NCBI GenBank assembly: GCA_973895155.1
Contig: OZ316896.1
Location: forward strand, 2,294,001-2,358,000
Length of the DNA: 64,000 bases
Source of the DNA: Marsupella aquatica
Lineage: Eukaryota > Marchantiophyta
Reading direction: 5' to 3'
In this document: piece after piece, positions 19,086 through 31,403 of the stretch
Position numbering within the stretch: position 1 is the stretch's first letter
Layout: each line of letters begins with the position of its first letter
Notes under the pieces: model-generated
Databases searched by the model: none
Told to the model about the DNA's origin: nothing
The model's input: only the letters and a program-made list of their open reading frames with translations
Program-made: the position numbers and the translations under genes

Positions 19086-22001
19086 ATGATTTCTTCCGAT
19101 GACAATGAGTCCGGTGAATCTGGATATCGTTCCACTATCCCTAGGCATGGAGCAAATCATTCGCGAGAGCATGGTGCAAAATTTTCTACAGTGTGGAAAT
19201 ATTTTGAACAATGTGATGCGCCTTCAACATCTAATGATGCAAACCGTATGTATCAAAAATGCAAGTTTTGTAAAACATATATTACTTTTCATGCAACACG
19301 AGCCAAAGCACATTTGATGGGAAACATCATCAAAGGGAATGCACCACCATGCCTAGGCCTGTATGGTCATGTGGAGTTGGATGAAATCAACAGAATGTAC
19401 AATGTCATCAAAGTTCCATCAAACATCAACTACAAACGAAGGGATGGAACCCATATCTTGCGGGATGTCAAGGGTCGCAGGCCAGAGATTGGAACTTCCC
19501 ATTCACAAGCATCCACACGAGAGTCTAACCATTTTCAAATGGAAAATGAGTCAAATACGACTCATATGGCTCGGGCAGGAAGTCTTTCAAACCCGATTAT
19601 GGATGCTTATCAAGTTCCACATAGAGCGTATTTGGACAAGCTTTGGGCAAAAGATTTCTACACAAGTGGTATTGCATTCAATGTTTCACAGAATCCTTAC
19701 TTTCGAGAAGCAGTACACGAGACTTCAAAAGGTATTGTAAATGGGTATTCTCTTCCCATTATGCGAAATTTGCGAATGAAGTTGTTGGAGGAAGCCAAGG
19801 AAGATCTCACAAAAGACATCACCAAAATCATGAAGGAAACAAAACTTTTTGGTTATTCTGTTTCATCAGATGGATGGGAAAACATTCGTAGGGAACCTTT
19901 GATGAACGTCATGTTGTTGACTTCTAAAGGTGATTTTTTCTTGATATTGGAATGCGGCACAAGTTGATAGGAAAGATGGAAAATATCTTGGAGAGATGTG
20001 GCTGAAATATATCGATGACATTGGTCCAGATCACATCGTTCAAATTGTAACTGATGGTGCGCCTGCAAATCGTGTAGCGGGTTGTGAGATAGTCATGAAA
20101 AAATATCCACATGTCACTTGGAGTTGGTGTGCTGCCCACGTGTTCAATTTGTTGCTAGAAGATATGTGCGGTCATAAGAATGTAGTGCTAGATGAGAGTA
20201 GACAGAATCCATTCAAAAGCATTTTTAAACTCTTGAGATGGATAGTAAAAGCAGTTTCATCGTCCCAAAAGCTCTTCGCAATATTTGTGAGAAAATCGAC
20301 TTACAAAAAACTACTAAATCCAAATGCAACAAGATTTGCAACAAATTTTCTCATGGCGCAAAGAGCATTGGAGCTAAGAGGAGCTTTGCAACAAATGGTC
20401 ATTGATGATAAATGGGAGTCTTATCGTGATAGACTTCCTGTGCGTGCAAAATCAAATGGTCACATGACAAGGGCCAAGGCAGAAGAACTTAAATGGTGGA
20501 TACAACAAGATAAATTTTGGGCCGATGTGAAAGCTACAGTGAACTTCTTTCTTCCGTTGGTGAAGATGCTTCGCGAATTTGATGGTGCTTCACCCCAATC
20601 AGCCTGGTTGTATTGGAGTTTGAAAAGAGGGATTACTGATTTGAAGGCAAGCATGTCAGAATGTCCATTGGTAACAGAGTTCTTGAAGCCAAGGATATTA
20701 AAAGTGTATATGGATCGAAGAGAATCTCTTACCACCGATTTCATGCTAGCTGCAGCATATATCAATCCTCAAATGTTTTTTGATGAAGACCTAGATGTTG
20801 CTGGAGATGGAGAACTATGTCGAGGTTTCAATGAGTACATTGCCCGATATGCCGAACACAAGGTGAAGGAAGGGGTCAACCATGATCGTGAGGTTAATGC
20901 ACTCATTTCTGCCATACAATTGCAAGCAATTGATGCGCAAAAAAAATACCAAACACAACAGTAACCATGAGAGGAGCCCAATCTAGTATAGGTCAAGTAA
21001 GTCCACGAGAGTGGTGGCATTCATACGGTGCTGATTATCCAGATTTAAGAGTTTTGGCTAGAAAAATCTATCACCAAAAAATGTGTGCATCTGCGTGTGA
21101 AAGAAACTAGAGTTCTTATGGATTTATTCATTCTGCAAGTCGCAACAGATTGACAAATGATCGAGCAAAGGATTTAGTGTTTGTATTCACAAACATGAGA
21201 GTGGAGAAAGGGCTTATAAAAGTAAGAAATCCCCATACGTTTATATATCAACGTTATGAGGAAAGAAGAGCAACAAATAACGGTGTCAGGCCATTATCCA
21301 CTGAGCAGACTCAGAATGAAGGGTGTGACGCAATGTATACCGCCCTTGGTCAAGAAGATGTCAAAGATTTTGATGCAATTGATGATGCGGATGAAGCCTT
21401 GGAAGGATTATTATTACATAAAGATGGTGACTTCTTAACTCGTCTTCCACCAGATATAGATGTAAGTGATGCAGGTGATTGGGAGAATGAAATGGATTTC
21501 GAGATGTATCCTACAATTGACGAGTCGCAGATTGAAGATGAAGATCATGCATCGTTGTATTCAGATTTTGCAACACCTTTCCAACCAAACGCATCTTGGG
21601 CTTATCCATCATTAAACGTCCATAATGATGTCGACCCAAGTAGCTCATACTTTGTTCAACAACACACTAGCACACAAGGGCATCATTCTAAGGGAAGCAA
21701 ATCAGCTACTTTTCAACAACCATATAATGTTCAAGGTACATCTTTGAACAACACACGTGCACCATGGGAAGAAGCTACTACAATCTTCAATGAGTATGGA
21801 GGTCAGACTATGACTAATCCATATACATCCAACAATCCTATTGATTGTGAATTTCAAAGAACATCATCATTTCAACAAGCTCAGAGGAATGTCCATCTGC
21901 AAAATCGCGACCCAATTGCATGGGCTGCAGAGGAAGAGTGGAATCAAGCTTTGCAACAAAATCACAACAAAAACACTAGGAATTTTCTTTCACAGCCTTG
22001 A
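19086..22001 (+). pseudogene. hAT-family transposase relic (BED, DUF659-like, dimerisation region)
   Basis: Three consecutive frames make one transposase. The first, from ATG 19,086, has a BED-type zinc finger (WKYFEQ, CKFCKTYITF, KAHLMG; about 19,190-19,320). After a frameshift near 19,940 the DUF659-like core follows (HIVQIVTDGAPANRVAGCE, about 20,035; WSWCAAHVFNLLLEDM), then the region ending AAAYINPQMFFDEDL. After a second frame change near 20,960 the hAT C-terminal dimerisation motif appears (PREWWHSYGADYPDLRVLAR, about 21,003), interrupted by TAG at 21,108-21,110 where Trp is expected. A Gln/Asn-rich tail runs to 22,001. Order and motifs fit plant BED-hAT elements. Terminal inverted repeats and the 8-bp duplication were not found. 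Confidence 0.8.
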
Positions 22002-22182
22002 GAAATGTTATGTTTAGCATGCTTTGTTACTATTGTATTGTCTTTACTGACAATAACAATGAATGTCATATATTTTTTGGCCATGAATATAAGTTATTGA
22101 GTTTTATAAGTGTCACAATTTGCAAAATAATGTACCTTGTGCCTAGTCTAAACTTTATTCCCTATGGGATTTGAGGTATTTC
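22002..22182. other. 3' flank of the hAT relic
   Basis: No gene. It ends in ATTTC (22,178-22,182), the left copy of the target duplication of the next element. Confidence 0.4.
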
Positions 22183-25100
22183 TGTGACACGGGTAACGTG
22201 TCACTTGACCGAACCCAGGTCGTAGATTAGGACTTATACGGTCATTAGGACCGTAGCCATAGCGTAGAATAGCACGTATAGCCGTCAAGTTGCCATTATG
22301 ATTAGATTAGGAGTAGGTTAAGATAACCGAATAATTACGAGTTTAGGAAAGGGATTATTACGCACGACCGAGGTACGGTGGCGGCAGCGGAGTAAAAATC
22401 AGTTAGAAGAATCACGCTTGGACCGAGACGCCGACTTCAGCTCGTTATCAATGACCAAACGGCCTGACCTTCTCACGCTCGGGCTCGTCCGGGCACCCCC
22501 ATAAGAGAGGAGCCGATGGCACTGCGGGCCATTCGCTCACGTTTACCTTTTTGGAATTCATGGACGCTGCCATCCGCTCGCCTTTTTTATTGAATCCAGT
22601 CGACCTTTACGAGGAAATTATCGAGGGAGAAGAGCGGAATGTGGCGAGATTTAGTCAGGACGAGCGAGGCCTCCGCGAAAAAGGACCAGCCAGGTGGGAA
22701 CGTGGACGCAACGAACCGGACTACGAGGTTAGTATGACCCTCACAACCTTGGGATTTTGGACCTTGTTTGGCGAGGTAGGTGCTAAGTTCTCCGAGACTT
22801 ACTGGTACTCTTGCCCCGAGAAAGCCGCTTACGAATGAAGGTACGCGAAGCTGGTAACCAAGGTAGCACTGGTTAATTGCGAAAGGACAGCCATCACCAG
22901 GGATTCTAGCTATAACGAGCTGCGAGACTACATCACCGAACTATATCTCAGCGAGGAAGGGCTTAGATCGGTAGCAGAGGCGATTCTTGAGGTTCCACCT
23001 AAGTTCTTTAAGCTGAAGGGCAACCAGCGGCTTACTCAAGCGGAGTTTGACAAGATTCCGGGGTACCTAGACCAGCAGATCGCAGCCGAAAAGCGCCAAG
23101 AAGACATCAGTAGACAACGGGAAGCGGCACAAAATCTCACGTTCCTCGGGGAAAGCTCCAACGCCTTCAACTGGGATATGGCTACCCCAGCGTCTCAACC
23201 GATGACCACCGGAGTACCGCCGAACCAGTCCCAAGTCCGTCCAGTAATCAACGTGGAGTGTTGTTCGGGTTCCGAGCGAGCTAGTCCGCAACTCGAACAG
23301 CGTCCTCGTAAGCGGTCAAGGACTACGACGGCCCCCGAATCAACACGGACCGACGCCGCGCCTGCACCTGCCCCGGCAAACCCCCCGACCAACCAGACCC
23401 GACGGCCCCCGGATAACCCGAAGTCCAACTTATTACAGGTAATCCGCGTCCCCGAGGTAGTCTGGATCGCGATCAAGAAACTCGAACATGCGGACTATCT
23501 CATGGAGCATCGGTTAACGCAAATTTTTGGCCTACCAACCGGGCCGGTGCCGGTGGAAATCCAAATTTGGGATAAGGAGTATACGCCGCGGCACTTAAAA
23601 CCCGAGGGTAAGACGGACAACGGATACAAGCAGGGGGCGTGCACCAACTTAACCTGTATGGAGCGGCTTAACTTCATACGGACTACCCTACACATGATTG
23701 AGCCACGATCTGAGATTTCCCTCTGCACGATAGTGCAGGTGGAACAGTACAAGCGACGAAACTGGGCCCAATTCTTCTACCGAAGATTCTCGGGGGAGCT
23801 GAAGCGGGCTCAGGGTGGTATGGCTATTGGAGGGAAGACTTACTTGGGGAGTCATATCGCCATTATCCTCGCCTGGTACAAGGCACGGCGGGAGGCCAGG
23901 GGAAAGAATACGGCCACCTCAGCCCCGGGTAATGTCACCCCCGCCCCAGAGGAGGCAACCCCGACTATGCGGACTACTGTCCCTCAGACAAACCCCGAGC
24001 CGGAAGCCCCGACTAATACTCCGCAACCGCCCCCTGTGGAAATTCCACCGCCTCCTTCCGTTGAGCCTCCGCTACCTGCAGTACAACCACCCCCAATCCC
24101 TCCACCACCTGAAGAAACCTTCCCCTCCCCAGCGCTGACTACGGAGGAGCTCATTGCCCCTGCCGAGGAACCACCGGTACCCGAGAGGATGGAGGACTAC
24201 CAAGTAGCCCCGGGGACCATGGCCTACGACCTGGTCCAGAAGTTTAGCCAGACTATGTCTGGGGAGTTGGCGACATACATCGGACAACAAGTCTCGGCGT
24301 ACTTTCAGCCAGCCTTCTTCATGTTAGAGCACCAACCACGGATCGTCAGCCGCTTGGAAGAAGAACTCATGGCGAAGGGGAATGAGATCGGGCGTCTCCA
24401 GATGCTGGTAGAGCACCTCGAGGAGGAGGCAACGACCCGCCGCAAGGATTTAGTCTGCACTGTCGAACAGAGGGACGGACTAACCCAGGAGTTAAGCGGA
24501 GCGCAGGCCGAACTCAAGAAGCTGGACGATACCGTGCTTCAATTACGCTCAGAATCTTCAGCTCGGGTTACCAGCCTGACCGACCTCAACAAACAATTCC
24601 TGCAGGCAGCACAGCAGGTGGCTAGTCTCTCCGCCGAACGAGATAAATTGCTAGCGCAGGACCAGGTCCATCGCGACACCATCGACCAGCTCAACTTGGA
24701 GGTGGCACGGCTCCAGACTGAAGCCGACGAAGCTGCAAACAAGGTGGAGGAAGCATTACGAGACAACAAGGCTTTGCAGGACCGCGTCACCCTGCTCGTC
24801 CTCCAGCGGGGAAAACCTGGGCCCACCTCTGATCAAGGCGGCTCGAGGTCTCGCCCCGACAAGGGGACCAGCCCTGGTCCAACCACTGCACACACGTAAG
24901 GGGTAGTTAGCGAAGGGTAGAAGCAGGCGCCGCGCAAGGCGGTTAAGTCAGTGGCATCTTTTAGTTAGGCGTAACGACAGAATGACTGTCATTAGGCGCC
25001 GATTAGCGGCAGTAGGAAGAATTAGGGCCGGTCAGTTAGGATCAGCCAACGTAGGATTGAGTCCATCAACGGACTAGAGTTTGTCAGTAGGCTTGGCCGC

Positions 25101-25881
25101 TGCCATTCCGGTTGGCACACTCGTGTCGACGGTCAACCGGTCAGTGCAGCGCGACCGGTAGTCAGCAGTTAGTTAGTCAGTAGGTAGTACCCCGGAAGGT
25201 AGTATCCTCCGGTTCTCTTCCGCTATGGTAGTATTTAGGCTTCCCCTTCCGCGATGGGAAGGGGGAGAAGGCTTAGTTATCTCAGCAGAAGAAAGGCGAG
25301 GCACGGGGAGTCCCGGCCTGAGTAGGGTCAGAGCGTACCAAGGAGTGAGAGCCAGAGTCGAGCTTGTTGGGCAAGTGCGAGGCAGGGCCTCGTAGAGACT
25401 GGGCATCGACTGCCGTTGGGCCTGCTGACCCCCTTTGAAGTCGAGTCAACCATGTAAACTGATGCTTCGCTGAGTAAATGTAGTCTTTTCCCCTTAATGT
25501 TTCTGAGAGTAACTGGTGTTGTGTGTATGCTTTGTCCGGGCAAAGGTGCCATTTTAAGGGACGTACCAGGTGCGGACTAATGGTAGGGATTGCCACTCAT
25601 TGCATGTCACAAGGTCCTGTCACGTCGATGGCTTGAAAAGCCCCAAGTCGGGAGTTAGTCCGCGTCACTAACTGAGGGAAAATTCCAGCGGTGGAAAATA
25701 AATATACCTATGACAAGTACGAATTATGCGAGTGTTATACCAGTAAGTATAGCGGCTTAGCCCGACTTAGGGCTATTGAAGGTCACTACACACCTCCTTG
25801 CCCGAACCCTCACCCCTACTGGTGGTCGAGGTCGCACCACGACACTAACCCGGATTTAAGGCCCAGGGTAGGGGTGCGACA
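22183..25881 (+). mobile_element. 3.7-kb TG...CA element with 5-bp target duplication
   Basis: The segment starts TGTGACACGGGTAAC and ends GGTAGGGGTGCGACA. It is flanked by ATTTC on both sides (22,178-22,182 and 25,882-25,886). TG...CA ends with a 5-bp duplication suit an LTR retroelement or integrase-type insertion. By eye, however, no long terminal direct repeats exist; the two ends instead look weakly inverted (TGTGACACGGGTAAC against TGTCGCACCCCTACC). It carries one long gag-like ORF and no polymerase, so it is non-autonomous. About 1 kb after the ORF is non-coding. Confidence 0.55.
22551..24899 (+). pseudogene. Gag-like ORF with coiled coil, one in-frame TGA
   Basis: One frame is open from 22,551 to TAA at 24,897-24,899 except for TGA at 22,836-22,838, read where Arg (CGA) would fit. 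The N-terminal globular part (about 22,551-23,180) is followed by a Pro/Thr-rich linker, then a conserved block (about 23,430-23,910; RLTQIFGLPTGPVP, and NGYKQGACTN...LGSHIAIILAWYKARRE), a long Pro-rich segment (about 23,930-24,190) and a coiled coil (about 24,330-24,800). The order and the conserved block match the ORF at 9276-12,182. If the TGA is not read through, the ATG at 23,178 would give a 573-residue protein keeping the conserved block and coiled coil. Function unknown; gag-like by architecture. Confidence 0.5.
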
Positions 25882-25886
25882 ATTTC

Positions 25887-26180
25887 TGACGGTACTTATA
25901 CTACAAAAATGGTTAAATAATCTGTAAAGTAAATCCACAAGCACCACACACGAGCTCAACCAAAATGTGACTCCATGGTAAGTCATATATTATGCCACTG
26001 CAATATTTTTTTACCAGTTACACTTGAAAACAATTGTCCAAAATGATTTTGCAGGTGCTAAGAAAAAAGAAGTCTCTAATAGTAACTCCATCAAAATCTA
26101 GAGACTATTGTATTCATATTTTTTTTCCATTGATGTCAACAATTTTTGCTTTCACTTCTGCCTGTTGTACGTTGACGTCG
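25887..26180. other. Flank between the 3.7-kb element and the RING exon
   Basis: No supported gene. It contains a possible 3' region of the minus-strand RING gene and intron-like AT-rich text. Confidence 0.3.
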
Positions 26181-26558
26181 TCAATGACGACGAATAGATC
26201 GTTGCATATTTTGCTCGTCTATTGATGGCTGGTTGGCTACAGCATATTCTTTCCATTTATTGAATCGACCACTAAGGAGCAATCTGTCAAATTCGTCATC
26301 TAACAAATTATACTCATTGATTGTGAAGTGTTCAATGGGAGTGGAATCTATTTGCGTCATCACTACACCCTCTTGTGTCTCTTCAGTGTCTTGTTGTGTC
26401 TCCATTGATGGCATCTGGTCCAACAATCCTCGTTGTTGATATTCACGTTCATGAAATGGTGTGCGACACCAACATTTTTTGCTCTTCTTCAACCATTTGA
26501 ACAAACAAGCATGATGCCATATATGTCCGCAAGTTCCCAACATGGAAACAGATTCTGG
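26181..26558 (-). CDS. C-terminal half of a RING-finger protein split by the CACTA insertion
   Basis: On the minus strand the frame continues from the transposon edge: LGTCGHIWHHACLFKWL, then KSKKCWCRTPF. These are the second half of a RING-H2-type finger (C-x-H-x2-H-x2-C, then C-x-C where C-x2-C is usual). An acidic, Gln/Glu-rich tail ends at 26,181. The first Cys pair (CTWC) lies across the transposon at about 59,930. Proteins with this fold are usually E3 ubiquitin ligases; the substrate is unknown. TGG at 26,556-26,558 is the left target copy. The unusual C-x-C final pair may reflect a lost codon. Confidence 0.65.
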   Translation of the reverse strand, partial: PESVSMLGTCGHIWHHACLFKWLKKSKKCWCRTPFHEREYQQRGLLDQMPSMETQQDTEETQEGVVMTQIDSTPIEHFTINEYNLLDDEFDRLLLSGRFNKWKEYAVANQPSIDEQNMQRSIRRH

Positions 26559-26760
26559 CACTAGTAGAAACCGGGGCAATTTAGACCATACCTTATAGGA
26601 CTATGCCCACTAAGTCCTTTTTCCATACTTAAAACGACTCGCACCCATTGCACCGGTTTTGTTGAAGACTAGAAAAGACTATGAGAGTTTTATGGTTCAC
26701 TAAAAGACTATGAGAAGTAACCTTGCTACTTTGTGAAGGGTGAATAGTCTAGCACATCAT
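26559..26760. repeat. Left terminal and subterminal repeats of the outer CACTA
   Basis: After the terminal repeat, short words recur in both orientations: AGGACTATG, AAAACGACTCGCAC, AAAAGACTATGAG (twice). The same ACGACT/AAAGACT family fills the other end (59,643-59,890). Such subterminal motifs are the usual binding sites of TnpA-type proteins. Confidence 0.7.
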
Positions 26761-29700
26761 GGGTAATGTTCACTCTATGTTGAGGAGGGGTAATTCTCCT
26801 TCATCTTTGAGCCGAAAGCACCGACGTCTATCGAGTGCCAAAGAACTGCTGGAGATCGAGCGAATTCACACTCTTAGATGTGGGTCGTGTCAAATTGTTT
26901 CCTCCATTGATGGCAGCCTTCTGTGAGATTGATTTATACTGTGTGGCTATCTGGGAGTTTTGTCGACTCATTTGACACCGATACTCCCGTGATTTCCTCA
27001 TACATAGTGCCACTGCCCCCCCACATTGTGTTCAATCCCTATAGCTTATAGCTGCACCACTCTTGGTGGCCCTTGCTCATGCCTTGGTTTTTTTTTCTTT
27101 TTCCCATTACAGTATACACCCCCTTCTTACTAATCAGGTGGATTAATTTAGTACTAGACAATGCTTTGACACTTTACACTTACACTATGCTGACCTACTG
27201 CGCCTTCTAGTGCTTATTCCCTAGTTGTTACTTGTTGCATGGACCACTAGAAGAACGGCTTCGCAATCTTTGCCTGATCTGATGACCCTGGTTGAGTAAC
27301 TCTTTGTTATTGCCTCCTTTGGGTGTTGAGGTTTTATGATGCCATTTGGCCTACTGGTTCCCCCATCCGTGGGGTTCACGCGGAATAAATGTAAAATTTC
27401 AAACAAAAAAATAAATCTATAAAGAGGGTGATAGCAAGGGGCATAACTCATTAAATGTCCTTATTTGTGACCAAAAAGGTTTTGGGTTTAATGAAGTGGG
27501 GTTCATGGAGGTTGGACCATGGAGGGATGGTCAAGATATTCTTGGCCATTACTAAATCCATCTATAAAAGGTCAAGATGCACAAAGGTAGATTTGTACCG
27601 GTCCTTTTTCATACATTAGAGCTAGGTCACATTCTTGCACCGGGAATATTGCATTTTAGGACCGGATATAATGTTGGGCAACCTTAATCCTGATTACGGC
27701 GTGCAATAAAATGTCACTACCGACCATGTATGTGCAAATATGACCATTCATTGCCTAAGTTGGCCATGCAGTAACACTTTGTAGCTTTGTCCCACTTTGG
27801 GTGACACTCAACGGCTCACTCAAACGGTAAGGCTGAGTGGCTTCCCCTAATTCGGTTTCAGGCACTAAACTTCACTTTGGGAGTCTCTTTGGAGTTTTCG
27901 CCATTGTCATTGAACTTAGAACGTGAGGGGTGGAGTGTTCGGGGTTTTACGTAGGGTTTTCCTTTCAGTGTTGCCCACTTTTTGTGACCATTGCGGAGTG
28001 AACTTCCCGCGCGTTATGTGCTTGTTTATGCTCTCGAGGAGCAGTGTTCAGGCAGTTGCAGTGATCTAACCTTGCGCTTGCAGTCTACTCATAGACCTGC
28101 ATTCCTGCTCGATCTCCTTTAGGGACATTTAGTTTTTGGCTGGTAGGGCGAAGAAGGTTGTGGCTGCTGCAACGTTCGTGAGGAGCTTGTCGGAGTTTGA
28201 GGAGTCGGAGGTTGGGGTTTCTTCAAGGTTTTGGGTGACAATCTCGGTCACAGTTGTGGTATAGACCCTTTTGCTGCACCCATAACGAGCATCGGGAGGC
28301 CGTGAGGCTCATTGGGAGGTCCTTCAGTTGTCAAGCTGCCGTTGAGCTGGTGAAGTTGCATGCGGGTTGCATCTGTTCTGCGGACACAGTCAATGTGGGA
28401 ATCCATATTTTCATAGTGCTTGTTCTTGCAAACTGGGAGCCGAGAGTTTGGAGTCGGGAGCTAAGAAGGGTATTGTTAGGCTTCAATTACTCTGTGGTTT
28501 TCTCCAGCTCCATGGTACAGTTTCAATGTTAATGCTTTGTCCTTGTGCTGGTCTAGGTAGCGCGAGCTTCTACCTATTGCGCCCTCTTGCTGTAAGCGTA
28601 TTGAGCTGCCAACTGAGTGATTCATACCTGTAGCTGCTTACGCGTGATCAAGAGATTGAACAAATGCCTAGTGCTGTCCAGCAGGAGAAAACTCTTTTTG
28701 GTCACGATCGGGCGTTGGAATATAACTAAGTGCGGCAGAGCAACACGGGGAGCTGTAGAGTTGCAGACAAGACGCAACTACAGAGGAGGCATTGGGAAGG
28801 ACACAACGGTGCGGTGAAGGTACAAGGACCGTGGACCCTAACTTGTTTGCTGCCTTGGGAGGATCCGGAGAGCCCGAGGCGACATGCTTCATTGAGCCTG
28901 AGCTAGCTGAATCCAATCCAGGAGTTGTTGCGCTAAGGTGAGACTTTGAGTTTAGGGTTGCTTCAGTGTCCGAGTAGGTTTTCTCTTTGCGTCGGCAGCT
29001 AGAAGGTAAGCTCGGGGGCTTTACAAAGGGTTAGTGTTGCGGACTTTCCCTCCTGGACGTTGTGTGTCTTCATTTGCAACTTGTTTGTGGACCTGTGATC
29101 CTGAGACTGTCAAAATTGTTGTGGCCGCACTGACAACTTGATGACGCGTTTTGTGGATGCACCGTTAGTAATCGCGAGTACAGCTCTCCAACAATTGCAC
29201 TTACCATTTTTGACCACCTTGCATGATGTCCATCCGTGGGCTGGACCCCAAGAAGTAGATTTCGGTAGATTTTGGTAGATTTTGTCTCTGCCCCCGGTCC
29301 TCATTTTGTGCAATGTCCACCTGGCACTTGGTTCTTGATCCCTACATTATCGTCTGCCGCTCGGCTGCTTGCGGAAGGGATCAAACAGATTGGAGGTGCT
29401 TGGTCTTTTCATTTTGAGTGTCAGAGTTTAGGAGGACAGCTTGCACCATCGCCGACAAGAATGACCTGCTTGCAGAACAAGAGGGACGAGCATGAGCTGC
29501 TTGCAGAATAGGAGATTGACCGCGAGCACGAGCTGCTTGAAAAATAGGAGACTGAGGGCAACCTGCTTCTTTGTTGCTACTCTGGTTGCGCTGCTACATT
29601 GGTTGTTGATCTTCACCCACCCACTTGCCTACTCAATTGACAGAGTACAGCTTTGTCTCTGCGTCTGTTATTGCTGTCTTTGTCCCTCCCCTTGAAATTG

Positions 29701-30950
29701 TGGGCCTTAAAAGGTCAGTAAGTTGGCTTATGTAGTTTTTATGTCCCTCCGCTATGTCAATGCGTGTTTCATTGCATCAGGGCATCAGTCGCTGTTTGCC
29801 TATAACCGGACTGTTCATTCTCTGTCCACTCATTTGATGTAATTCTTCCCATTGCCGCCCAATGCTATGGCGCCCATGCTACAATTTGTGGTTTTTGTCT
29901 AAGCACAAATCCTCTCTGTGCCTGGTCTCTGTGTCCCGTCATTGGGATTGATTGTGTAGACGTTTCCTCTTCTCCCAGTCCTTGTCATCCACCAGCCAAA
30001 GCACATTGGATTGTTTTCAAAGGAGGGCTGTGTAGTTTGGAGGGTTTGATCTATGCAGCGGATTTGAGCAGATTGGCGGTTGTTAGTTTCTTCTTGTAAA
30101 ACCTGTCTGTCTTTTCTGCTTTTGGCCATGCTCCTTCACTTCTTGCTGCAAGCTCAATGTGCTTCAGCTATGGCAATATTCACTTACCCTATCCCAACGG
30201 CACTACCGTGAGCTGTAGGACAGCCAACAGAAGCAGATTGTATCGATTGCATGTAAGTCAGGGTATTTTATGTATTGCGGAACAACTATCCAAGTTTGCT
30301 GCAATGGCCGGTCTTGCGCAGCTGAATGAGCCAATTTCATTTTCCCTGTGCACTTCTATTTCTCAAAGAATTCCTTGGTCATGCTCATTTCCCCCAGAGT
30401 TAGAAAACAAAGAAGAAGAGCTGACTAATTGTAATTCCAATCCATATCCTGATCGGTCAAGGATTGTTCACTACATTGGCCTTGTCATTGGCCGAGGTCA
30501 CCAAATTTTGCTTGGTTTCATTCCTGTGGAGCACTGCTGTGATGGATTTGTCGTAGCATTCTGCAAACTCTCACGGTTTGCTTATGGCCATTATTTGCAA
30601 TTTGCTGCTACTAATATGTCTTCTTCTGAGCAGCATACACCAGAAGTAAGCAATAGTGGAGGTTTAACTGCACATCAACACATCTAGTGAACTACCTCTC
30701 TGTTGCTCACTGGAGGGTGAGACTTTCACTCTTTCTGGATATTGTAGTTTGTAAGCAAGTTGATTAGGAGTGTTTCATGCTATGTTTACACTGTGACCCC
30801 TAGCTGGAACCAATGGAATGACACAGTGAGTGGGAACTGATAATTTAAGGTTGGTTGCTGTTGGTGAGGCAAGTACAGCTCCTGCTCACCTTGCTGATCG
30901 AAGGTGCTTATCAGAGGACGTGAACACACGACATCTCCACAAAAGCAACA
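26761..30950. other. Long 5' non-coding region of the outer CACTA
   Basis: About 4.2 kb without a supported gene. A 176-codon ORF at 30,157-30,687 (Cys/Ser-rich) has no recognised motif, and I found no matching ORF in the inner element, so I do not call it. Short repeats occur, such as GAGCTGCTTG and AGAATAGGAGA words at about 29,460-29,560. It probably holds promoter and leader sequence. Confidence 0.4.
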
Positions 30951-30953
30951 CTT

Positions 30954-31403
30954 ATGGTGAGGACCCGCAACGCTGAACATGTGCGGCTTGCACGCAAGGC
31001 AGAGATGTTGCGCCTTGAGTATGTCAGACTTGGGATCCTTCCAGCCCAGTCTGCATGGTACTTTGAGTACCCAATTGTTGCCAGGAACAACTACAGCCGG
31101 CCTGTACCTGCTTCTCCACCCTTCCCAACATCCTTGGTATTTCTTTCTCTCATACATGACCCGCCACAAATTAGGGCCCAAGGGTGTGTGCACAGTTGCC
31201 AATATGACTGTCCTGCCTGTAGGGCTTCTGGCCTAGAGTTGGATGATCGTTCTCTTGGATGTCGGTTTTTTCACAGAGCACAATGTATCATCTGGAACCA
31301 CTCGCCATCCTGCAGTGTGCCTGGCGATGTCACTTGTCCTGCCCTCCCAGACCCCACCACCGGTCACTTTGGTGTTTACACATGTTTGGATCACACGCTC
31401 TAG
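30954..31403 (+). CDS. Cys-rich transposon protein (outer copy)
   Basis: A 149-residue ORF starting MVRTRNAEHVRLARKAEM, with a basic helical N-terminus and a C-terminal half with about ten Cys plus His (CVHSCQYDCPACR, then FHRAQCIIW...SCSVPGDVTCP...YTCLDH), suggesting zinc binding. It is about 92% identical by hand count to the ORF at 54,646-55,095 in the inner element, in the same position before the PHD gene. This argues for a real gene or exon. No known family recognised. It may be an upstream exon of the PHD transcript, since both lie in the same direction 670 bp apart. Confidence 0.5.
   Translation: MVRTRNAEHVRLARKAEMLRLEYVRLGILPAQSAWYFEYPIVARNNYSRPVPASPPFPTSLVFLSLIHDPPQIRAQGCVHSCQYDCPACRASGLELDDRSLGCRFFHRAQCIIWNHSPSCSVPGDVTCPALPDPTTGHFGVYTCLDHTL

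Noticed and set aside
28254-29695. Several 60-90-aa ORFs at 28-30 kb
   Set aside because: Short, overlapping on both strands and without conserved motifs.
30157-30687. 176-aa ORF in the outer CACTA 5' region
   Set aside because: No recognised motif and no matching ORF found in the inner element.
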